A stretch of DNA of 64,000 nt from Alviniconcha marisindica (Eukaryota; Mollusca; Gastropoda; Provannidae), in assembly GCA_018857735.1 (NCBI GenBank), contig JABMCL010001734.1:1175001-1239000 (forward strand), read 5' to 3'. A program made the position numbers and the translations under genes. The stretch's first letter is position 1; each line of letters begins with the position of its first letter. Below, piece after piece: positions 37,735 through 50,300 of this stretch. The notes under the pieces are model-generated. The model had not been told where the DNA came from and searched no databases. It was given only the letters and a program-made list of their open reading frames with translations.

Positions 37735-40700
37735 CTGGAAGAAAAAGCAAATCTAAAACTGTATCCAAAGCACACCCATGTCAAATGACTTAAAAATAAA
37801 TACTAAAACGAAATGAAAAGAAATAAATTAAAAGCAAGAGGTTGAAAACTCCCCAACTTGTTCAAGTTTTAATCTGACAGCATTTCCTGAACAACTCTGT
37901 CTAGCGTGCGATGCATGTTACGGTGACACACAGTGCCACCTTGCTGCTGGCCCAACTTACAATGCACATTTAAGTCCATACAGGATGCAAGCTCATTGTT
38001 GGTCCAACGTAGCGTGCATGTCAGCATGCTAGCTCGTTGTTGGTTCAGCATACAATACGCTCTAACTCCACGGACACTGAAATCTCATTGTTGGTACCAG
38101 TTTACTAATTTACAGCATTTGCAACCCACAGTAGGGCAGTGCAGAATTAATACAGAACTTCAGGTCCCCTCCACTGAGAACCCAGAGAGGTCATGGATTT
38201 TTCCTTTAAATCCTGGAGTGGGTCCAGAATCATGAGCCGGCATTTGACTTGTGATCTGTTGACTTGCGTTTTGGAACTGGTGCAAAAGATTCAAAAATAT
38301 ATATAAGATCCAAACACATAAAAGGTTCAAAATAATGCTATTTACTAGGACAAAACACAACACGCGAATTTCAACATTTGAAACTGAACAATGCTAGCAG
38401 TCATTCTTGTTTCAGATTTTTTAATATATATGTGATTCATCCTGAGATGACCCTGTGTGGTTGACAGGATGTTAATATCCTAGAACTAACGAACTAACTA
38501 ACCAACCAACCGCACACGCTGACAACTCATTGCAAGGACCAGTTCATCAGTCTCTGCATGCTGCGAGCTACCAGTGTCGCTGACACAAAAGAGGTCAAAC
38601 TTGCTTACCCCTGACTTAGCAGCGCCGATGCTGATGTGCTGAGTGATGGAAGCAGACCTGATATCCTCACTCACATCATCTGTGTCATACAGGGAGCGCA
38701 GGAGGTAGTCTTGACACTCCTCCACTGGCAGTTTTGAGTAGCGCTAAGGGAGGATATTTGTCTGACATTTAGATGAAGCAGAATAGGTATTACGTATTAC
38801 AAGATACTAACAGTGAGATAAAGAAAATTGTTTTAATGGAGTAAGATGGCTAAACTGCCTGTTTTTTCCCCTGACATATTGCAGGAACACTTGCATGTTG
38901 TCTGATGAAGATGCCATTGTATATTGTATTCATGTCAGAGTAAGCAGATGGGAACAGTGCATTTATCATGTAACTACCCCCTCCCCCCCCCCCCCCCCCC
39001 CCACCAAAATAAAAATAAAATAAAAAATAGCCTCCCATCCCACCCCACCCAACAACAACAACAACAACCCAAAACGTGTTGTTTCAGGTGGTTCCTGCAA
39101 AGCAACAGCAACTGCTCCACTCAAAACTTCTTCAGAGGAATGCCTGACAAATGGTACCCCTTCTTCACACACCATTCCTCTGTGAAGGCAACAACAGCTT
39201 AGAGATTTTGAAGTGACACCATCCTTCTTTTTGCAGATTACATCGCAGAGATTGTTGTCCCTCGTTTTCTAATGTAAATGAAACTCCCATCAAATAACAA
39301 TGTTTGTCCCTTGTTTTCTTATGTAAATGAAGCTCCCATCAAATACTTTTGGTCCCTCGTTTTCTAACGTAAATGAGGCTCCCATCAAATACTTTTGGTC
39401 CCTTGTTTTCTAATGTAAACAAAGCTCCCATCAGATACATTTTCTCCCTTGTTTTCTAATGTAAATGAAGCTCCCACTAATGTAAATGAAGCTCCCAACA
39501 AATATTCCTCCTCTCTGTTGGCCTCTCTTCTTTTTCTCAATGGTCCTGAAGTTGCAAAATGCAAGACCCGCCAAATGCTGTCTCACTGATGGCCAGCCGT
39601 CAGAGCTTGTGGTGACTGTAGTTTCCCTTTCACAATGACCTGGTACTCCAACAACTCCACTAACAATGGACAGTCATTCTCTGTGCTGTAAAAGAAAAGC
39701 CATGCTCCCTGCTGAAGCATCTATCCAGAACAGTGGGTCTACTGATGGAGGAACTGTGGCACCAGCTCAGGATAAGTATCTCACCAGGAACCCCTTCAAA
39801 TGGATGGTTTGTTTTACAAAAGGTAAGAAATGCAGGGTAATATAGTTACTTTCAGTTGAATCATTTACAAGCAAAACTGTCTTAAGCAAAGAGAGACCAT
39901 CTAAGATTTTACTTATGTGACTTTGTTTCAGTTGACAGAAGATGACTTTAATGATGAAAACAATGAGCAACCATCTCAGTCTCACCTGAACAATTCCTAC
40001 TGCTCGGTGGAAGAGCTTCACATTACTGCAAAAACAAAAGAAATCACTCAGCCACTTGAACATGTAAGCGTTTAATAATAATAATAATGCTGGAACAAGT
40101 AAACTTTTAATAATAATACTTCAAGTATTTAGAAAGCACAAAATCTTGTCCGAATAGACTATTCTAAGGGCGTACACACATACACACATGCACACACACA
40201 TACACACACACTCACTCACACACACACACAACAACAAAAAACAGACACACATGCACATGCATGCACGAGAGCACACACGCACGCACGTGCACACACACAC
40301 ATACCCTCCCCCGCCTTAATCCTCAGTGTTTCTGTAAGCACCCTGAGCTCATCCAAGATGGGGCGCTGGAAATATCCATTATTATTCTTACTATTCTGGA
40401 CACACGCTGCCTTGCATCTTGTCTGGCCCGCACATGCAATGCATACACTTAGAGACAATGCCGCATCACCGGGAAGCAGAAGAACCAACCTTGGCTTCAG
40501 GTCGATCATGATGTTGTTGAAGACCTTCCCCTTGATGATGTGAGCACCTGTGCTGACTGCGTTCAGCGTCCACTTGACAGCCAGCTCAGCGTACAGAGTC
40601 ATGACCAGCGGGTGGAGAGCTGTGTCCTGGATCACCGACCCTGGGGTGGCCCGAGTCAGATCGAGTGTGACCTTGACACTAAAAGCAGAGCTATCCTCTG

Positions 40701-41000
40701 GCGTGGTGTCCTGTGGAAACATCGCAGGAAGAAGCATGGCAGTAAATCTGCCTTGAAATTAAATTTATAAAAAAAATAATCTATCAGGCTTTGCGTTATC
40801 AGGGTAACTTTCAGCTACCACAATCTTCATGACACAACAACAAAATCCAGTGGTCAGCGCTCTTTCTCTTACCAGGCTCCAGCTATCTGGAACCATCTCC
40901 CTGTTTCATTCTGCCATTCTACCTCTCTGTCAGTTCTTTTAAATCTTCCTTGAAAAACCTTTGTCTTTTCAAAAAATGTCTCTTTAGCCCCGTTGCTGAG

Positions 41001-41078
<78 letters not shown>

Positions 41079-43658
41079 CGTGTACACAGGTAGTGGCACA
41101 CACACTCACCCCTCCACACACACACGCACGCACGCACGCACGCATGCGCGCACACACACACAGTCACGCACACAAACACACACACACACAGACCAGGCAC
41201 CTGCACATACAAGTATCCTGACTATACAAAACTTAATTTACACACAATTTAAAAATGGACAACCAACAACTTCAACAAATACCCATCCTACAAGCAGCAA
41301 AATCCTGAGAGAGAAAAAGAAACGTTTGTGAAGCAGTTATTACCTTCTTGGTGTTCACAAGGATGCACGCTTTCTGGCAGGGTGCTGCCTGTATCTCCTT
41401 TGTGATTCTGCTGGCTTCATCTGAAACATGAAATGAGACAGGCATGGGAATTTCCAACCAATAGTTCCAAATATGATTTTTTTTCTGAGAGAGTGAAGCT
41501 TACAATATCCCACTGTAGAGGTGTGTGTGGGGAGGGGGAGGAGGCAGATGGGGGGGGGGAGGGGCAGGGGGGGATGTGGATGTGTGTGTTGGGGGGGGTG
41601 CGGGGGGGGGGGGGGGGGGGGGGGGGGTATATGGCTGTGGATGCGGCTGTGAAGGGACAGGATAAAAAGTCATCATTATATTTGTACCTATTAATTATTA
41701 ATGTATTATCCATTGTCATAGTCATCTGTGTGTGACACTGTTTATTGTACAGTGCACTTCCATCAGTAACGTATTATATATACTCTACCTAAATAATGCT
41801 TGTGGCATTTGTACATTATTGTATGCTCTTAGACTGTGAATCTCTTATACATGTAGATTTTCCCCATTGTTTGTTATTCACGTGCAGCACCCATGTTTTC
41901 CTTTAAATGGAATAAAGAAGTATCCGACTTGACTTGACAAGAAGAACCCACCTTTACAAAGAAAGATGACAAGGTCACTAGCATTCAGAGAAGGAACAAT
42001 TTGCTGATAGAAATCCTGAGTTGAGATTTGGAAATGTTTCCCCTGCACAAGAGAAACATGAAACCACAGTAGAAAAGAGCAGTGTTAGCAGTTTATGTAA
42101 TGTGATGGGTCTTACTAGATTAGTCTGTCAAATGTTGAGGAAAAGGGCTATATAATATGTTTCCACCAATCAGAACTCTCAGTGTGTTAAAATTTATACA
42201 GACTGGCCCATGGCATGATCAAAGACTGATCACATATCAAACATATCATAGCATCATCAAAGGAAAATTTTCATTTTTATGCTTTGTATATTGATGAATA
42301 ATAAAAACAATCTAAAGCAGCTGCTTGGAAAATCCAGCTCCATCCATTCATAATCACTGTGACTGAAAAAAGTCCCAGCAAATCTGTACAACTGTTGTCA
42401 CGTTGACACTTACCAAGGTGGACAGGTCACCCTCCGAGTTGCCCAGAGTTTGGTACCCGCCCTCCAGAAATCCCCTCACATCATCCAGGGCTGCACCCAC
42501 AAGGAACACCGTCAGGCATCATAAAATTAAAGGAACACTCACTAACACCATCACTCATCATAAAATTAAAGGAACACTCACTAACACCATCACTTATCAT
42601 AAAATTAAAGGAACACTCACTAACACCATCACTCATCATAAAATTAAAGGAACACTCACTAATACCATCACTCATCATAAAATTAAAGGAACGCTCACTA
42701 ACACCATCACTCATCATAAAATTAAAGGAGCGCTCACTAACACCATCACTCATCATAAAATTAAAGGAACACTCACTAACACCATCACTCATCATAAAAT
42801 TAAAGGAGCGCTCATTAACACCATCACTCATCATAAAATTAAAGGAGCACTCACTAATACCATCACTCATCATATAATTAAAGGAGCGCTCACTAATGCC
42901 ATCACTCATCATAAAATTAAAGGAGCGCTCACTAATGCCATCACTCATCATAAAATTAATGTTGTTGTTGTTGAACGCTTTATATAGTACTGTTTTCCTC
43001 TCTCAGGCAGACTCGCTACGCTCTTGTTGCATGTGATTCTAAAGGAATGACTAGCTCTTTATAGCGTGTTTTTGAATATCCACCAAAGTGGTGTACTTAC
43101 ATCACTGACATGGCTGGTACCACATGAAACTGCTGCCATATTGGTGCATTCTGTGTACACCATACAACCTTGCACCATGTCATGTCACTTCATGCAAAGC
43201 CACATACATAAGGTGCATGCGTGTTTAGCTGTAATCTGCCACCGGCACTTTTGCATAATGACCGGGATCTTTTACATGCTGCTGCCGTTACACAGGGGTG
43301 AGACAGATACCAGAATAGCAGTCAGCACATAAAACAAATACAAAATTGACCCTGGAGAAGAAAATTCTCCCCCAACTCCAGCTGCGACTCGAACACATGA
43401 CCTTTTGATCATGGTGCTCTAACCATTGAGCTATCCCTGCTCATCCAATGTCCATCAAGAAGGGCATGAGGTCAGTCAACTTGTGTGTGTGTGTGTGTGT
43501 GTGTGCACCACGGTGTGTGCATGTGTGTGTGTGTGTGATTGTGCCACGGTGTGTGTGTGTGTGTGTGTGAGATGGTGTGTGTGTGACTGTGCCATGGTGT
43601 GTGTGTGTGCATGTGTGTGTGTATGATGGTGTGTGTGTGTGTGTGAGACTGTGCCACG

Positions 43659-43689
<31 letters not shown>

Positions 43690-46600
43690 TGATACTGTTT
43701 TAATTGCTGTGTGTGATACTTTAATTAATTGCTTTACAAGTATGTGATCTTAACTTCATTACTATTTTATGATGAAGTCACAATTGTTCTATATATTTAT
43801 AACTATACTATGGTTAAAGTAAGACTCTTTTGTTTGTTGTATTGTTCTCTTAACTTTATGTATTTTTTATGAGCCCGCCATGTCCACAACAAAACTGGAT
43901 GATTAAAGTTTTTGAATTGAATTGAATTGGACTTGAAATGGGGGAGTCATTTTTCCAAGTTCATGGGGCCTTGACAACTGGTCAAGATCACCATGTCATG
44001 CAGTGATTGAAAGAATTTTTCTAACAGCATCAAAGAAAATGCACAAATTTAACCCCTTCACTGTCCCAGTCTGTAAAAAATTTGGGCTGAAACTGCATGG
44101 ACATCCCTGCAAACAACAGAATTTTTGGCTATCACATCTACTTTCAATGCTATGCGTTTTGATGAAAAATCCTTTCACATGCCAGTGCGAAAAAAAGAGA
44201 AAAATTATTAAAATTTTGAACTATTAATGGTCATTTCCATGGTCATTAAGCAAAAACTCCTCAATTATCTCCCTTAAGTATAAATTTAAGACACTTTAAG
44301 CATAGTATTAAAATCATGATCATGTCCATTTTAGAGATGAACATAATTACAATGTCTGATCTTGACTCCTACAAATGCTGCTCAGTTTTAAGTTTTGTTT
44401 TTCTGATGCCACTACAAAGTCAAAATTTTATCATCAAAACCACTAACAAACTCAGTGTGAAAGATCTCAAACAGTTTCTGGGAAAAAGTGGATGTATAAA
44501 ATACATGCACCTTACACCTTCCAGCAATATATCCCAACTTTATCAAAAGCATTTTGTATATTCTGATTTTGTGAATGGTAGTTAACACCCTACAAAGTAT
44601 GGACTTGAATGGAGAAGGAATTTGCCACAAAACACAACTGGTGCTTTTACCTGCCTGAACTTGAAATAAAACCAAGATCACAGGAACTGCATGTCACCAT
44701 ACAAAGTCTGGACTAGAATCAATAACATGTCAACACTCTTCCAAGAACTGGACATAGCTCAACCAAAAAAAGATAAGTAGATTAGCTCTCCATCTCATTT
44801 TTCATAATTTTTTACCATTTAACTGTTAAGTGTCATTTTAAAAGCTTGATAAAGGGGATTACCCTGAAAACTTGCATGTTGTGTTTTGTCCCAATAAACA
44901 ATGTTATTTTGAACTGTTTATGTGTTTGGGTCCTGCTTTCATATTGTGCTAACAACTAACTCACTGGCACCAAAGGTTGGTGGGCACTCTGAGGCATCAA
45001 TCAATCCCATAATTCCAAGGCTTCCAGCGCCCACATAATACAGATGCCCCCCTTCTTTCAAACTGTCACAGACAAAACATATTCACAGGATGTCAGCATT
45101 AGCAAACAAAAATTTAAACAATGCAAAAACCACTATTCAGTCAGGACACAATACTGGGAAAAACAACTAATTTTTAGCAATGTAGCGGTTAATGATGATC
45201 CACTTACACTGAAAAACAAGCATAACATGTGGTTTTGCAAACTGCATTCTTTTTTTTACCTCAAACCTGTGAAATGACACGTACTGCATGCAGATCACTT
45301 CAATTCTGATGCCAGTGATTTGCTACAAATTAACATCATTCAAAAAGATAAAAACCACACTCAGCTGACTGGATATTCTTTACAGCTCTAAAAATCCCAG
45401 GCCGGTGCCCTTTGCATGGAAACTGACACACTGGGTGACAAGTGTACAACGATGAAAGGAACCAATCAGGAGTACAAAATACAAATTACCTGAAGAAAAC
45501 AGGCTCAGTTGATAACACTGTTAAGGCTGTTCACCTGACATTTTTGTGAAGAAAAGCTGTGTTTATAACATTGTATGGCTGTTCATCTGACACTTTTGTG
45601 AAGAAAACAAGCTGAATTGATAACATTCTAAGGCTGTTCACCCGACACTTTTTGTGAAACAAACAAGCCGAGTCTATAAGCAAATAATATAACATTACAA
45701 GGCTCTTTACCTGTTGCCTGCGAGGCACAGCAGGGCCCCAATGTCAGACTTTTCCTGGTACACCCTCTCCCACACCTGCTTGTACTGCAGCAGGTAGTCT
45801 CTGGCGCTGAGGGGAAAAAAACAAAATGGACCCGTTCACCATGGTGACAGAACTCCGCCAGTTCACTGAAAGCATAAACCTTTAACATGTCTGCCCCTCT
45901 GGCTTCCCCATCCCTAAGGGGAGTAAGTCCTACAGTGAAACTGCCTCAAGACAAACCCCTTTGTCCGTGCAAACTATGTGTCCGTGAAAGTCAAAGTGAT
46001 TACAGTATCCATACTTTGCTGCTTCTATGCAGACTGCTTTTAAAACAGTATGGGTAGTCTGTTACTTGCTTCAACATCACAAGGCTGTTAACATTGTAAG
46101 GCTGTTCATCTGACACTTTTGAAAACAAATAGCTGCTCACTGGACACTTTTGTAAAGAAAACAAACTGAATTTAACATCGCAAGGCTGTTCACCTGAAAT
46201 TTTTGTGAAGAAAACAGAGTTTATAACATTGTAAGGCTCTTCACTAGAAAGTTCTGTAAAGAAAAGTAGCTGACCTGATAACATCACAAGGCTGTTCACC
46301 AAAACATTTGTAAGGATTACAAGCTGAGTTTATAACACCGTAAGGCTGTTCACCTCAAGCTTCTGTAAAGAAAACAAACTGAGTTTTAACACTGTAAGAC
46401 TGTTCACCTGACTCTTTGTAAAGAAAACAGAGTTTTAACACTGTAAGACTGTTCACCTCACTCTTTGTAAAGAAAACAAACTGAGTTTTAATACTGTAAG
46501 ACTGTTCACCTGACTCTTTGTAAAGAAAACAAATTGAGTTTTAACACTGTAAGGCTGTTCACCTGACTCTTTGTAAAGAAAACAAACTGAGTTTTAACAC

Positions 46601-47265
46601 TGTAAGACTGTTCACCTGACTCTTTGTAAAGAAAACAAACTGAGTTTTAACACTGTAAGACTGTTCAACTCACTCTTTGTAAAGAAAACAAACTGAGTTT
46701 TAACACTGTAAGGCTGTTCACCTGACTCTTTGTAAAGAAAACAAATTGAGTTTTAACACTGTAAGGCTGTTCACCTGACACTTTTGTGAAGAAAACATGC
46801 AGCGTGTGCTGGTACCATCACAGCCTCCAGAAGCAGCTTGGTCGCCGTTCCACTCTTCATCCGACTGGACCCTGTGATCGGCTCTGGCTGGAACAGTTCA
46901 AAATGGCAGCATTACAGCAAAGTCACTGACAAACGTATAGCTTAGTACTTTCAATGAACAGAATAAAGCCAATAATGGTCAAACAAAGCAGTAATATGAG
47001 GGCTGGAAAAAAGGTTTGCACACAATACAGTTTTCCTTCCTCCCTATAATAATAACTATGGATACTTGGAGTGCCTAACCTACACAGGCCCTAAGCGTTT
47101 AACATTCCTTAAATATGCATGTATTCAAGATGCAGTATACAACACACCCACATCCACACACAAATACAGTCCTTAAATGTACATGTTTTCAAGATGCAAT
47201 GCATAAAACATGCACACATGCACATGCATGCACGCACATGCATACACACACATGCATACACACAC

Positions 47266-47329
<64 letters not shown>

Positions 47330-50300
47330 ACCACAACTCTCAGCAATGGGACTGAAGAAAAGGTTTTTAAAACGAGAAAGTTTTTCAAGGAAGATCTGAA
47401 AGAACTGAATGATGGACAGAAAATCCCTAGAACTGCTAAGGAATGAAACAAGCTGCCATAAGAGGCAACAGCAGCCAACATGCAACATTTTTGTGTCATG
47501 GAAAGAAACACCAGCTTTTTTCTCTCTTTTTTTCCATCCCCACTGACCACCCACATTGACAAAATCATCAACCTAACGATTGCGGTCACTTTATGGAAAA
47601 AGAACTGTTATAACCTGTTAAATATGCTGATAAAAGCATGAAATTAAACCATAAAGCTAAGCAGAAAAAAATTATTTAAAAATGCAGACGTTTTAAAAAA
47701 CTATGTCCTCACCCCAACCACAGGGTTCAGCAGGAAGCCTTGACCTTTGGTCTCAGCCACCTCTAGACGCTTGACAACTGGACATAAAAACATGTATATA
47801 ACAAATTAACATGCACAGACAATGCTGCATATTACATTAAAAACAAACTGTGAGTCTGTCACATCTTTATCCGCCTCCTCTAGACGCCTGACAACTGCAC
47901 GTAAAAGCATCTACATATAATGTATAGCATGCATTGACTACTTTAAAAATGAACTGTGTGTCTGTCACATCTTTATTTGCCACCTCTAGATTCATGACAA
48001 CTGCATGTAAAAACATACACATATATAACATGCATGCATATTACATCAAAAGTGACCTGTGTGTCTGTTACATGTTTATTTGCTTACAAAGCCTTCAATT
48101 GCAGAATACACACAGTCTGTGGGCTCTGCCACAACATAATGACACTGGCAAAACATCAAGTCTACATTAAAATGCTGTCATGCGCTGCATAGTTATGTGG
48201 GAACTATCGTCAGCCATGACAAGCTCCTCTTCAGCCATAGCAACAGCATCCACCCTCCAGGAAAGGAGACAACTCCTCTGAAGATGGTGTGTGGCTGCCC
48301 ATGTGGTGGGGTCATAAAAAAACAAAAAGGTCACACACACAATCCTCTCACCCTATGGAATGCATCTGTCAATTAGATGTACAACTGCATATATACCCGG
48401 TGACCCACAGACTGTTCAGCTGGGGAACCCTACAACAACACAGACTGCATGTGTAGAAAGTTTCTGGATTTGCAGAACAAAAAACACAGGAAAGAAGGAA
48501 GGAGGTAACGTAATGGAAAACAAAGAACAGCGGAATGAAGGAAGGAGATAACACAATGGGAAATAAAGAACAGAGGAACAAAGGAAGGAGGTAACATAAC
48601 GGAAAACAAAGAACAGCGGAAAGAAGGAAGGAGATAACACAATGGGAAACAAAGAACAGAGGAAAGAAGGAGGTAACACAATGGGAAACAAAGAACAGAG
48701 GAACAAAGGAAGGAGGTAACACAATAGCAAACAAAGAACAAAGGAAAGAAGGAAGGAGGTAACACAATGGGGAAACAAAAAACAAAGGTAAAATGGAAGG
48801 AGATAATACAGTGGGAAACAGAACAAAGAACAGAAGAAGAAAAAAAGGAAAGGAAAGCAGACTGACCAGCAGGTAGAAGGAATTAGACCCACAAGAAAGC
48901 TGGCAGAAAGAATGGGGTCAGTGTGTCAATATACTGTAGAACAGAGATCAGGTAAAATGTCACCTTGCAAAAATGTTTGGTTCCACTTTTCAATGGGCGT
49001 ATTTCTGAAAAAGAAAATAAACAACCTCATCATCACATCTTCTCTCTCGCTTGCTCACTGACAATGTAAAAAGGCTGATCAATTCAGGTGACTTTCACCC
49101 TTTGATCATACCCACAATTAGTATTTTTCAGTATTACTATTAGTAACACATGTACTTGTTCATTTTTGCTATATACTTCTGGCACTCATAATAAAACATC
49201 ATAGTCATTCAGTTCCTTTATACACAGTAACTTCAGCTGTCAGTTCTGACTGGTGGAGACTCCAGCAGCGTGGAAGCTTTCAAGCAGCCTGAAAGACCTT
49301 TTTTAAAGCAGCTTGAAAGACCTTTTAAAGCAGCCTGAAATACCTTTTTAATGCAGCCTGACAGACCTCTTTAAAGCAGCCTGAAAGACATTTTTAAAGC
49401 AGCTTAAAGACCTTTTAAAGCAGCCTAAAGACCTTTCTAAAGCGGCCTGAAAGACCATTTTAAAGCAGCCTGAATGACCTCTTTAAAGCAGCCTGAAAGA
49501 ACCTTTTAAAGCAGCCTGAAAGAACCTTTTAATGCAGCCTGACAGACCTTTTCAAAGCAGCCCAAAAGTCCTTTTTTAAAGCAGCATGAAAGTCCTTTTT
49601 AAAGCAGCCTGAAAGACCTGTAGTGCAGGGCAGAATTTATGCAGAAAAAAAAACAGTTTCTGTTTCAGTGATCGACAAGAGGATAAATTAAATTTCTTAC
49701 AAGTTAACAACAACAACAAAACTGGCTTTTGAAAGACAAAATATGTTCATGTTTTCAGCATCTGATTCCCTAATTAATGATCGTAGTTTTACCTGGCCAG
49801 GTCTCCCGGGTTAAAGCCAACCAGAACAGGTGTGAATCGGTCTAGGTGTTGTAAGCAGTAGTCCAACTGACCAGCCACAAATGGCGCCGACAGGCCGCAG
49901 GTAATGCCAAAATACAGAACTCGAGACTTGCCTTCTGCTGCCTGAAAAAGGAAGTGCCCATAAGTAGAAATGCTGTCATAAGTACGAAAGATGAAGAAAA
50001 GAAAACCAAAAAAAGCAGAAACCTTTAAACTTCAGACACCTGGAAAAAAACAGCAGTAACCTTTTTTAAGTGTACAGAAAATAGAACATGCTGCAAGTGA
50101 TGTCTCTGTTTTTATTTTTCTCCTCAGAGTTGAGCTCTGCGCAAACTCATAGAGAAATTCAAATAAAACCTAAAAAAGTCTTTGGGGACTTCACATGCAA
50201 AGGCAAACAAATAACAACCACAACCACCACAACCACAGCAACAACAAACAAGCACAGTGTCATTCCACAATGATGCAAGCACAATGATGCTACACAGCAT

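Larger units (their letters stand above)
45530..46795 (-). repeat. Minisatellite around GCKR exons 11-12 resembling the exon 12 donor
   Basis: Two blocks, 45530-45700 and 46080-46795, about 20 units of 40-47 bases. On the - strand: GTCAG|GTGAACAGCC, TTACARTGTT, then a TTTGTTTTCTTYACAAA tract. The true exon 12 donor reads AACAG|GTAAAGAGCC then TTGTAATGTT. Each unit thus carries both a donor-like and an acceptor-like half. Confidence 0.85.

Noticed and set aside
42403..42987. Repetitive open frames on both strands
   Set aside because: The 39-base array is a multiple of three, so frames stay open by chance; the real exon is 42414-42490 on the - strand.
43376..43442. Possible tRNA gene on the - strand
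   Set aside because: A and B boxes are good but the arms do not pair properly and it continues into a repeat found elsewhere, so it is the head of a SINE.
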